Below are positions 26,401 to 38,400 of a DNA stretch of 64,000 bases, in pieces (within the stretch, counting starts at the first letter, position 1; each line of letters opens with the position of its first letter). Under the pieces are notes generated by a model that saw nothing but the letters and a program-made list of their open reading frames with translations, was not told where the DNA came from and ran no database searches. Source of the stretch: Macrostomum hystrix (Eukaryota; Platyhelminthes; Macrostomidae); assembly GCA_950097015.1 (NCBI GenBank), contig CATNEN010000039.1, forward strand, positions 16,958,501-17,022,500. The letters are read 5' to 3'. The translations under genes and the position numbers were made by a program.

Positions 26401-29400
26401 ACCGCTGAACCCGCTCACCTGGCTAGCACTCCTGGGAGTACTCTTTGGCGGCTCCCTGACTGTTTTCCTGCTGGCTGCCTACAGTCCATTCACCGCCTGG
26501 AACCTCGGCCTGTCGTACGCCTTCGCCGACGAGGTCTGGTACAAGGAGTACCTCTGGTCAATGACTGGCAGCCTGCTGCAGCAGGGCCAGGACTTTTATC
26601 CGTTTGCTGTCAGTCCGAGAACCGCAATGACATTCTGGTGGCTGTTTATCACCATCATCTTCGCCGCTTACACTGGTGCGTAAGTCTAGGGCAGATGTAC
26701 ACTGCCTGACGATGAGAAAGTCAGGGCAGATGTACACACCTGTCCTGACTTTCTCATCGTCAGGCAGTGTACATCTGCCCTAGACTTACGCAGGGCAGAT
26801 GTACACACCTGTGCTTCCCCAAGTGGCCCAGCCTTCACGAGGCGGGAAGCGGACGGGGCATCAGCCCTGGCAAAAAGGACCACAACAACAGAAGGGAGAT
26901 GGAAGGAGGGAGTGGGCGCAGGCCCACCCCGAATCACCAACCCTTTTTGGCAACGACGACAGGAAGTAGCCGACCCTGGCGTCGATGAAACTAAGGCCAA
27001 CCAACCCTGGAGAAGAGGAGGAGAGCGGAGGACGGAGGGAGCAATGTGCAACGACGACGAGAGACGGGCAACAGGAGAAATTAAATGGAGACTGGCGACA
27101 ATCGAAAAGAACCCGGGACCTAAAACGGCGCAAGAGAGAAAAGCGAGACAGATTAGACGCAAAAAGAGGAGAGAGAGAAGGAGGACCAGACGGAAAATCA
27201 CAAGGAGAAACTGGGCCGGACAAGAAAATTTTCGAATATCGACCTGGAATGTACGAAGGGCCAACATATACGACAGTCGTTTCGGGGAAATAATAAAGAA
27301 GACCATCATGGAAGGATGGCAGATCACTATGATCACCGAACTTAACGCCCGAAGCGAAGGGATAAAGACATACCACCACGGCGATAAACAAGTAAGCCTG
27401 ATCCATACAAAAAAGGTGGGCATCCTATTGGACGAAGACACAGCGAAGCTGTGGAACGACTCGGGGAGATATGTGAAATTCGCAGACAGAGCAATCTTCG
27501 TTAGAATCTATGACATGAGCCTGATAAGCGTGTATTACCCAGTGCAAGGCAGCAGCACATACCATGCAGAATTAAATAACCTCTGCTTCGAGATAGAGAG
27601 ATACATACACATCGAAGCGAAGAACAAGCCGCTATTGATAGGAGGAGACTTTAATGCCCAGATAGGGCGATCACCCGAGGCAAACGGGCAACACAGGGGG
27701 AAGTTTGGCCTCCCGCAAACAAACAAACAAGGTGAGGACTTGATAAACTGGGTAACGGAGAATGAGTTGACTTGGCTGAATTCGTTCTGTAATGCAAAGA
27801 GGCGCGGAACCTGGAGGAACCCGTCCAACCACAGGTGGTACGAGCTGGACGGCTTCATCACCAGATCGAAGGACAGAACCCGACTGATCAAATCAATCAA
27901 ACTACATCAAATTGGGGACCTCTCAGACCACGCCCCCAGAACGGTCATACTCAAAAAACTTCTCCTACAGCCAGAGACCGAGGAAGAGCGCGCAAACAGA
28001 CACAAGGCAAAGAAGAAGAAACGCGCAAACATCGACTGGCAAGTCCTCCACTCCCAGGAGAAGAGAGAACAACTCCAAGATGTGATGACGAAACGCTACA
28101 CAGAATCGACCGATAAGACCTGGAAAGAAACAGCAAGGATCATAGTTGAAAGTGCTAAAGAGGTGTGTGGAACAAAAACCAAGCAAACAAATCCATGGAT
28201 GATCGGGCACGAGGAAGAGTGCCAGGAGAACAACCGCGAACTAGCGGAAGCCCTGCACAGACGCAACGCGGCCAAAGAAGTCCAACCAGACAACCTAAGA
28301 AGACAAGCCCTAGAACTCGCAAAACGGACCGTACAGGAGGTTAGAAAAAGACACAAAGCAAACCTACGGAAATGGGAAGAAGAATGGTGGGACAAGCTGG
28401 CGGACGAGTGCAGAGAAGCAGCGGACCTAGGGAAAATAGGACTAGTCTATCAGAAACTAAGAATACTAGACCACAGAGGCAGCACCAACAACTGTCAGAC
28501 GGACACCATATTCAGCGAAAAAGAATTTAAGGAACACATGGAAAAGGTGTCAGGTACGCGCTTTGAGAACGACCCGCAGACAATGATGGAACTGCTGAAA
28601 TCGATCAAGGTGAGAAAACCAATTAACGGCGACATGACGTTGACCGAGTTAACCGCACCGATCACGGACGCGGAGATCGACAGGACAATGATGGAGATGA
28701 CGGACAAGGCCCCGGGGGAAGACGAAATAAGGATAAACTACCTCAAGTACGCGCCCACGGACATCCGGGCAGCGACACGGGAACACATAAGGTACCTATA
28801 TCATCACCCAGCAACCGAATGGGAAGACGAAGAGAAGTTAGGGATAGTCATACCACTTTTCAAGAAGGGCGACCGCCGGGACCCAGCGAACTACCGAGGG
28901 ATCTGCCTATTACCAATGCTGAGCCGCATACTGGCCCGCATACTGGCGAAAAGAATCCGAAACTGGGCGGAAGCCCAAGAACTGTTTGATGACAACCAGT
29001 GTGGCTTCAGACAAGGCCGGTCCACAGCGGACAGTGCCCAGATTTTTGTCAGGCTACATGAGGACATCCGCGAGTATCTAGCGGCCAAGGAAGGAGCGAT
29101 GGACCAGAACATGGAACATGAAAACATCGCAATACTGCTGGACATCCAGAAGGCGTACCCAAGGATCTGCAAACCGCTTCTGTGGGAGATGCTAAGACGC
29201 CTGAAGATGCCAGACGCCATAATCAAGAAGCTACAAGACCTCCATGAAGAAACAGCTTACAAAGTACAAGGAAGACAAGCGACGAGCGAGGCATGGTACC
29301 CGGAGAGAGGATTAAGGGAGGGCTGCCCGACCTCACCAGTCCTGTTTAACATCTACCATCAGATATGTATCCGGAGAGCGGAAGAGATGCGGAGGGAAGC

Positions 29401-32400
29401 GGCGGAGGCGAAAAACACACCATGCGGAATCGCATGGGCCTACCCTGTGGGAAACGCACTACCACCCCAACGCACAAATCAATTCAACTCCGAGATGAAA
29501 CTACATCATTTCCAAACGTCCCTGTTCGCGGACGATACTACCCTGATAGGAAATCGCGACGAACTAAGGGAAGGCCTGGAGATCACAAAAAGATGTATGT
29601 TAGATTTTGAGGAGAAGACGAACGACGCTAAGGAGGAGATCATGAGACTGGGAACGGAGGAAGGCGGCAACATCAGAATGTTAGGCAGCTGGACGGACAG
29701 GAAACGCGACATGAAAGAACGGACTCAGAGAGCCATGAAGAGTTGGCAAGCAATCAAGAAACGGTTCTGCAGATGCAAACTGACCAAGAAAACGCAAGCC
29801 AAAGTGGTAGAGGCATGTATTGAGAGTGTGCTTCTCTTCCACGCAAACGTGCGCCCGTTCCACATTTCGGAGATGAAAGCGCTGCAAAGGAGCGTAGATA
29901 AGATATACCGCTACATATGGAGCGCAAAGGAAATGGAGCCCCTACGCGAGATGGAACAGCGCGGATACAACATGCAAGACATCAGGACCGAACTCAATGT
30001 AGGGACGATCAGAATGAAGATCGAAAAAGCCCATCTGATACGAATGGGACACGTCCTCAGGATGCCCGACGACCGACAGACCAAGAGGGCGGTCTTGGGT
30101 TGGTTCAAGGGCCTGGAACACCTACCGAAACCCAGGAGAAGGAAAAATTACACCATAAATTTCTGGAGAAAACTCGCGAAGGAAGGGGGACTTGAACCGA
30201 CAGAAGTCGAACGTCTCGCCAAAGACAGGAAAAAATGGAAGAGCTGGGTGGCCGAGAGGATCCGACACATTGAGAAGTGGGATCACAGCCAAGGAAAACG
30301 GAGCACCGGCCCCCCACCGGAAAGCCGGTGTGCCCCGAGGAGAGAAGAGTCGAAGACCAGCGGATTCCAATGCGAGTATGAAGGCTGTGGCAGAATTTGT
30401 AAATCGAAGGCAGGACGCGCGATACATCAAAAAAGGATGCACACACGACCGGTATCCCCGGTAAGGTTCACGTGCCCAAGATGCGCGGAATCTTTCCTAC
30501 AAGAAGCCACAAGCAAGAACCACATGAAAGTGTGCAGAGGAGAGAAAGAAACATCAGATGGTAAAATGGAATGTACTAGCTGCAACAGAGAAATATCGAA
30601 GTCGAACATGGCTCGCCACAGACGAGCCTGCAAGAACCCGATGGGACAAACGGCCGGGACACAGGCACAACCCGACAACGGAGTGGTGGCACGCAAGCAC
30701 ATCAGGAAGAGGAAGGACTGTGACAGGTGCGGCAGGAACCTAACGGCCACTAACATGGCCAGGCATCAGCGCACATGCACAGGAAATTGACAGGTTCTCC
30801 AGGGCCCCATACCTCACGGTGACAAAGGGCGAAAGAAGAAGAAGAAGAAGTACACACCTGTGTGAGCGTGTGCTTGCGTACAGTATCTGTGTGCGTGTGT
30901 GCTCAGGAGTCAGCGAAATGGGCAGAATTGCACACGCTCACATAGGTGTGTACATCTGCCCTGACTTTCTCATCGTCAGGCAGTGTACACTTCACTGTGC
31001 CTTGGAGGTTGGCCCTCAAGGGCGTAAATTGCACGACAAGCCCCCAAGCCTTCTCTCCGCGGCTGCGCCCCAAATGAATGTGGCCTCGCCGCGGAATCGA
31101 ACTTAGGGTTCGTGGTGCGAGAGGCAAACGCGTTAACCGCTCTGCCACCGACCCACCCGCAGCCCTCTTGCAATTATATACTACTAGCTTTTTTGCCCGT
31201 TGTTTTTGGGGCAGAAATTTAAAGCAAAGCAGTAAGCAATTCACGTCTCTGTATTAACTTTATAGTGAAGGTCACCATTTATTTATTTACTGCATTAATG
31301 AAAAGTGAAGAGTTTGTTTAAGGGCGTTTTAAGTAAAAAATAAGTGAAAAGTTTGTCCAAACAGCCCCCTCTTGATTACTTCTTTAGAAACATGTCTCTT
31401 AGCCACTCCTCTATACAGTCAGTGGCAGATCCAGGAATTTTGTTTTGGGGCGGTCTGTCAGGGGAGCGCCATGAGAATCACAGAGGGGGTGCCAGCGGCC
31501 GAAAAAGGGCGCCAGGAGCCAAGAAAGGGCGCCAGCGGCTGAAAAACGGGAGCCAGCGGCTGAAAAAGGGGCGCCAGCGGCCGAAAAGGGGCGCCAGTGC
31601 TGCGACTGGCGACCCTGGTGGGGGCATCTTATTCCCATGATTAAAATTTAGGGGGGCGACTGCCCCCCCCGCCCCCCCTAAATCTGCCTCTGTATACAGT
31701 ATGCATGTACACGCGTATGCATAAGGAAAATAGCCATGGCATAACAATAACAATGTCAAAGAAACAAAATTAAACTGTTTCAGAGTTCAGAGTTAGACAG
31801 GTCAAGGTCAATTCGTGACTACTTTTCTATTAATTGCTTGCGAGTCACCTCAAGGCCTGGGGATACACCACATTCTTCGTTCTTCCCCTTGGTGCGAAAA
31901 TGAATAGGCCAGCTGGAGTTCCAACACGGGAGCAGGCGACATAAAGCTGCCCATGCGAGAAGCAAGGAGTCTCCAGGTTGATGCCAGCCACCTTCAGCGA
32001 CTGTCCCTGAGCCTTGTTAATAGTCATCGCAAAGCACACTCTCACAGGGAACTGCAGTCGCTTGAACTGAAATGGCAGGTCCGTGGGGATAATTGGAATC
32101 CGGGGAACGAACACAGACTCTCCTCTGCCAGATCCAGTCATTATCGTGGCCTCAATCACGTGTGGGAAGAGCCGCCTGACTATCAGTCTGGTGCCGTTAC
32201 ACAGCCTTGGCGCATTCAGGTTGCGGAGGAGCATAATTGGTGCCCCAACTTTCAGCTGCAAGTTGTGCGATGGAGTTCCAGGAGGATCTAGAGAGTTCAG
32301 AAACTCAACAGGATACTCCACAGCGGTGTCATCAGTCAACGTTGTATCAATTGACTTGTAGGTGAAAACTGCACCTGGCAACTCCTGAAGCAGTTGGTAG

Positions 32401-35400
32401 TTAATTTCGTTGGTGGCATCATTTCTAGGACACAGAATTGCCCTCTCTGACAGCCCGGGCTTCGGCGCCCGGGGAAGGGAGGGGGTGGCTGTAATAAAAT
32501 TTGGCCCGCAGAGTGGCGGAGGGGAGTTGGGGTGGCTGTCCTCGGAAAACAAAAAGTGACTCACTTTGAGATGATGCAGCTTTGCTCTGGATTGAGTAGA
32601 GATGTTCAAAATTGACAGCATTGTTGGAAAACATGTAAAGTGTAAGTGGATCAAATTTGGAGAAAATCTGACAAAGTGGGGCGACGATATGTCGAATTGA
32701 GTGATTTTTTGACGATTTTTGAGCAGTTTTTTGCACTTTTGAGCAGGAAGGAAATGATTTTTCGGGAATTTGAGTAGCCTATTGCACTCAGCGTAGGTGG
32801 TTTTAGGTATGTGCAAAGTTTGGTGCGATTTGGTTGAGCGGTTTCGGCGTCTATAAAGACAAAAGGTTGCACACAGACAGACAGAGTTTTCACTTTTATA
32901 TATATAGATTACTATTATTAAAATTCAGGTGACATGACTGCTCACCTGGCTACAACTGTTACAAGCTTCCCGATTCGAACCCTGGAAGACCTGATCGCTC
33001 ATCCTGAGTACAAAGTGGTGGTCACCAAGGGCACTAATCTTGAGTCCAGCATACTCATGGCTACGGAAGGGCCGTTTGTTAAGGTGAGAAGCATGCTCAC
33101 TACTCCGGCTGAGACTCAGGAGGAATGCGCCAGGATTGTGAGTAGCTCTTGATCCTGATTATCCATGATCTCTATGTCTCATGATTCCCAATGTGTCCAT
33201 GATATCCCCATTCTCCAAGATCCCCATTCTCCTGGATCCCCATTCTCCAATATCCCCATTCTCCAAGATCCCCATTCTCCAAGATCCCTATTCTCCAAGA
33301 TCCGCATTCTCCTGGATCCCCATTCTCCAAGATCCCCATTCTCGAATATCCCCATTCTCGAATATCCCCAGTCTCGAATATCCCCATTCTTGAATATCCC
33401 CAATCTCGAATATCCTCATTCTCGAATATCCCCATTCTCCAATATCCCCATTCTCCAATATCCACATTCTCCAAGATCCTCAATTTTCCAATTTCACTCA
33501 CTCACTCATTTCCAAGATATTTTCCAATATCCCCATTCTCCAATATCCCCATTCTCCAAGATCCCCATTCTCCAAGATCCCTATTCTCCAATATCCCCAT
33601 TCTCCAATATCCCCATTCTCCAATATCCCCATTCTCCAATATCCACATTCTCCAATATCCCCATTCTCCAAGATCCACATTCTCCAATATCCCCATTCTC
33701 CAATATCCACATTCTCCAAGATCCTCAATTTTCCAATTTCACTCACTCATTTCCAAGATATTTTCCAATATCCCCATTCTCCAAGATCCCCATTCTCCAA
33801 GATTCACATTCTCCAATATCCCCATTCTCCAAGATTCACATTCTCCAATATCCCCATTCTCCAATATCCCCATTCTCCAATATCCCCATTCTCCAATATC
33901 CCCATTCTCCAATATCCCCATTCTCCAATATCCCCATTCTCCAATATCCCCATTCTCCAAGATCCCTATTCTACAAGATCCACATTTTCCTGGATCCCCA
34001 TTCTACAAGATCCGCATTCTCCTGGATCCCCATTCTCCAAGATCCCCATTCTCCAAGATCCCCATTCTCCTGGATCCCCATTCTCCAAGATTCACATTCT
34101 CCAAGATCCCCATTCTCCAATATCCCCATTCTCCAAGATCCGCCGATTCTCGAATATCCCCATTCTCGAATATCCCCATTCTCGAATATCCCCATTCTCG
34201 AATATCCCCATTCTCGAATATCCCCATTCTCGAATATCCCCATTCTCGAATATCCCCATTCTCGAATATCCCCATTCTCGAATATCCCCATTCTCGAATA
34301 TCCCCATTCTCGAATATCCCCATTCTCGAATATCCCCATTCTCGAATATCCCCATTCTCGAATATCCCCATTCTCGAATATCCCCATTCTCGAATATCCC
34401 CATTCTCGAATATCCCCATTCTCGAATATCCCCATTCTCGAATATCCCCATTCTCCAATATCCCCATTCTCCAAGATCCCAAACGCTCCAAGTCTCCCAA
34501 TTCCATATGAAAAAAATCAGTAATCAGTTCCGACTTCATTATTTATAGCTTAATCTTTATCCATTGGATCTCTACCAAGATTTCTTAGCAAAATATTTCT
34601 CATGATTAACAAATAATAATATCTTTTCTATAATTTTGTAAATAACTGATTAACCTTTGCGAATTCAACAGCTGCTGCGATCTTCAGAAACGAATATCGT
34701 CTGCATCGCGGACACACTGTCCAATGTATACTTTGCGCACGAGTACTGCCAGCATCTCTACTTGGCTGAGGACAGGTTCAACTTCTTCTTCATCAGCATG
34801 GCACTGCCGAAGGACGCCTACTATCTGCCTGCCTTCAATCTGCTGTGAGCTCCACACACTCACTCACTCACTCACTCACTCACTCACTTAAATTCACTTA
34901 CTCACACACTCACTCACTCACTCACTCACTCACTCACTCACTCACTCACTCACTCACTCACTCACTCACTCACTCACCCACTCACTCACTCACTCACTCA
35001 CTCACTCACTCACTCACTCACTCACTCACCCACTCACTCACTCACTCACTCACCCACTCACTCACTCACTCACCCACTCACTCACTCACTCACTCACTCA
35101 CCCACTCACTCACTCACTCACTCACTCACTCACTCACTCACTCAATCTCTCACTCACCCACTCACTCACTCACCCACACACTCACTCACTCACCCACTCA
35201 CTCACTCACTCACTCACTCACTCAATCTCTCACTCACCCACTCACTCACTCACCCACACACTCACTCACTCACCCACTCACTCACTCACTCACTCACTCA
35301 CTCACTCACCCACTCACTCACTCACTCAATCTCTCACTCACTCACTCACTCACTCACTCACTCACTCACTCACTCACTCACTCACTCACTCAATCTCTCA

Positions 35401-38400
35401 CTCACCCACTCACTCACTCACCCACACACTCACTCACTCACTCACTCACCCACTCACTCACTCACTCAATCTCTCACTCACTCACCCACTCACTCACTCA
35501 CTCACTCACTCACTCACTCACTCACTCACTCACCCACTCACTCACTCACTCACTCACTCACTCACTCACTCACTCACTCACTCACTCACTCACTCACTTA
35601 CTCACTCACTCACTCACTCACTCACTCACTCACTCACTCACTCACTCACTCACTCACTCACTCACTCAGTGAAAGCTGGTTGTTTTAGACTACTTAAGTC
35701 AGACAGGTGAGCACAGAGCTTTCTTCACTTCTGTTCGGTGATCGATAGATCGATACCAGTCTTTCAGTTCCTGGTATTCCTTTGATAAAAAGCATTATTT
35801 GTACTCGTAGAATGACAATTTTTTCGATATCAAAGACATGCTGAATGACGAAAAGAACTTATTTTCAATGCTTGCTGCTTCCGAGAGTCATCAAAGTATC
35901 GACACAAAAATTGAGCTGTTTTTGATCAACAGAAATATTCTTTGATTTAGTCCAAAGTACAAAGTCTTTCAATTAACAAATTCGATAAAAACCCGATTGA
36001 TTGGGCAATTATTATCAACCCATGGACAACCTGCCGATTTCCCACGTTAACTTAAGCAATTCCAACCATTTCGCTGACTCCTGAGCACACACTGACATAG
36101 GTGGGTATATCTGACCTGACTTACTCATCGTCAGGCAGTGAACACTGTGCCTTAAATGTTGGCCCTCAATAATGTAAATTGCAGGACAAGCCCCCAAGCC
36201 TTTTCTCCGCGGCTGCGCCACAAACGAATGTGGCCTCGCCGCGAAATCGAACTCAGGAAATCGAGCTTAGAACACAAAAACCTTCTGGCTGCCAATCTTC
36301 AGTCTACTTACCTTCAGGACAAAAAACCCCAGGACAAAACCCCAGGACAAAACCTTCATGACACAAACCTTCATGACATAAACCTTCAGGACATAAACCT
36401 TCAGGGCACAAATTCAGGATAAAAGACCCCAGGACAAAACCTTCAGGACACAAACCTTCAGGACACAAACCTTCAAGACACAAACCTTCATGACGCAAAC
36501 CTTTAGGACAAAACTTTCAATGACGCAAACCTACAGGACACAAACCTTCAGGACACAAACCTTCAGGACACAAACCTTCAGGACACAAACCTTCAGGACA
36601 CAAAGCATCATGACGCAAACCTTTAGGACAAAACTTTCAATGACGCAAACCTACAGGACACAAACCTTCAGGACACAAACCTTCATGACGCAAACCTTCA
36701 GGACAAAACTTTCAATGACGCGAAGCTTCAGGAAACAAACCTTAAGGACACAAACCTTCATGACACAAACCTTCAGGACACAAACCTTCAGGACACAAAC
36801 CTTCATGACGCAAACCTTCAGGACAAAACTTTCAATGACGCAAACCTACAGGACACAAACCTTCAGGACACAAACCTTCAGGACACAAACCTTCAGGACA
36901 TAAACCTTCATGACGCAAACCTTTAGGACAAAACTTTCAATGACGCAAACCTACAGGACACAAACCTTCAGGACACAAACCTTCAGGACACAAACCTTCA
37001 GGACACAAACCTTCAGGACATAAACCTTCATGACGCAAACCTTTAGGACAAAACTTTCAATGACGCAAACCTACAGGACACAAACCTTCAGGACACAAAC
37101 CTTCAGGACACAAACCTTCAGGACACAAACCTTCAGGACGCAAACCTTCATGTCACAAACCTTCATGACGCAAACCTTTAGGACAAAACTTTCAATGACG
37201 CAAACCTACAGGACACAAACCTTCAGGACACAAACCTTCATGACACAAACCTTCATGACACAAACCTTCAGGACACAAACCTTCAGAACGCAAACCTTCA
37301 TGACACAAACCTTCAGGACACAAACCTTCATGTCACAAACCTTCATGACACAAACCTTCAGGACAGAAACCTTCAGGACGCAAACCTTCAGGACGCAAAC
37401 CTTCAGGACAAAACTTTCAATGACGCAAACCTTCAGGACACAAACCTTCAGGACACAAACCTTCAGGACACAAACCTTCAGGACGCAAACCTTCAGGACA
37501 AAACTTTCAATGACGCGAAGCTTCAGGAAACAAACCTTAAGGACACAAACCTTCATGACACAAACCTTCATGACACAAACCTTCAGGACGCAAACCTTCA
37601 TGTCACAAACCTTCATGACACAAACCTTAAGGACACAAACCTTCATGACACAAACCTTCATGACACAAACCTTCAGGACACAAACCTTCAGAACGCAAAC
37701 CTTCATGACACAAACCTTCAGGACAGAAACCTTCAGGACGCAAACCTTCAGGACGCAAACCTTCAGGACAAAACTTTCAATGACGCAAGCTTCAGGAAAC
37801 AAACCTTAAGGACACAAACCTTCATGACACAAATCTTCATGACACAAACCTTCAGGACACAAACCTTCAGGACGCAAACCTTCAGGACAAAACTTTCAAT
37901 GAAGCAAGCTTCAGGAAACAAACCTTAAGGACAAAAACCTTCAGGACACAAACCTTCAGGATGCAAACCTTCAGGACGCAAACCTTCAGGACAAAACTTT
38001 CAATGACACAAAGCTTTAGGACACAAACCTTCAGGAAACAAACCTTAAGGACACAAACCTTCAGGACGCAAACCTTCATGTCACAAACCTTCATGACACA
38101 AACCTTCAGGACACAAACCTTCATGTCACAAACCTTCATGACACAAACCTTCAGGACAGAAACCTTCAGGACGCAAACCTTCAGGACGCAAACCTTCAGG
38201 ACAGAAACCTTCAGGACGCAAACCTTCAGGACGCAAACCTTCAGGACGCAAACCTTCAGGACGCAAACCTTCAGGACGCAAACCTTCAGGACAGAAACCT
38301 TCAGGACGCAAACCTTCAGGACGCAAACCTTCAGGACAAAACTTTCAATCAAACACAACCATCAGGACACAAACCTTCAGGACACAAACCTTCATGACAC

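Larger units (their letters stand above)
31184..32908 (-). mobile_element. Helitron with both termini, non-autonomous
   Basis: On the minus strand the element starts TCTATATATATAAAAGTG at 32908 and ends GCTAG at 31184. It sits between a host A (32909) and a host T (31183), as expected for Helitron insertion at AT. Nine nt before the 3' end is a hairpin with stem TGCCC/GGGCA (31194-31213). No Rep domain is present; only a helicase remnant remains. A hAT-type MITE lies within it. Without the MITE and its target duplication it is about 1.44 kb. Confidence 0.85.

Noticed and set aside
26680..26685. GTAAGT as the intron 10 donor instead of GTGCGT at 26676
   Set aside because: It is the stronger consensus, but joining it to the acceptor at 32929 gives an immediate stop; only 26675|26676 keeps the receptor in frame. 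Transcript data could overturn this.
26686..30756. Antisense ORFs of 60-250 codons across the retrotransposon
   Set aside because: Shadows of the intact 1292-codon sense ORF.
31070..31160. Genuine tRNA gene on the minus strand
   Set aside because: A and B boxes are clear, but the sequence continues into a repeated SINE body also present at 36050-36265.
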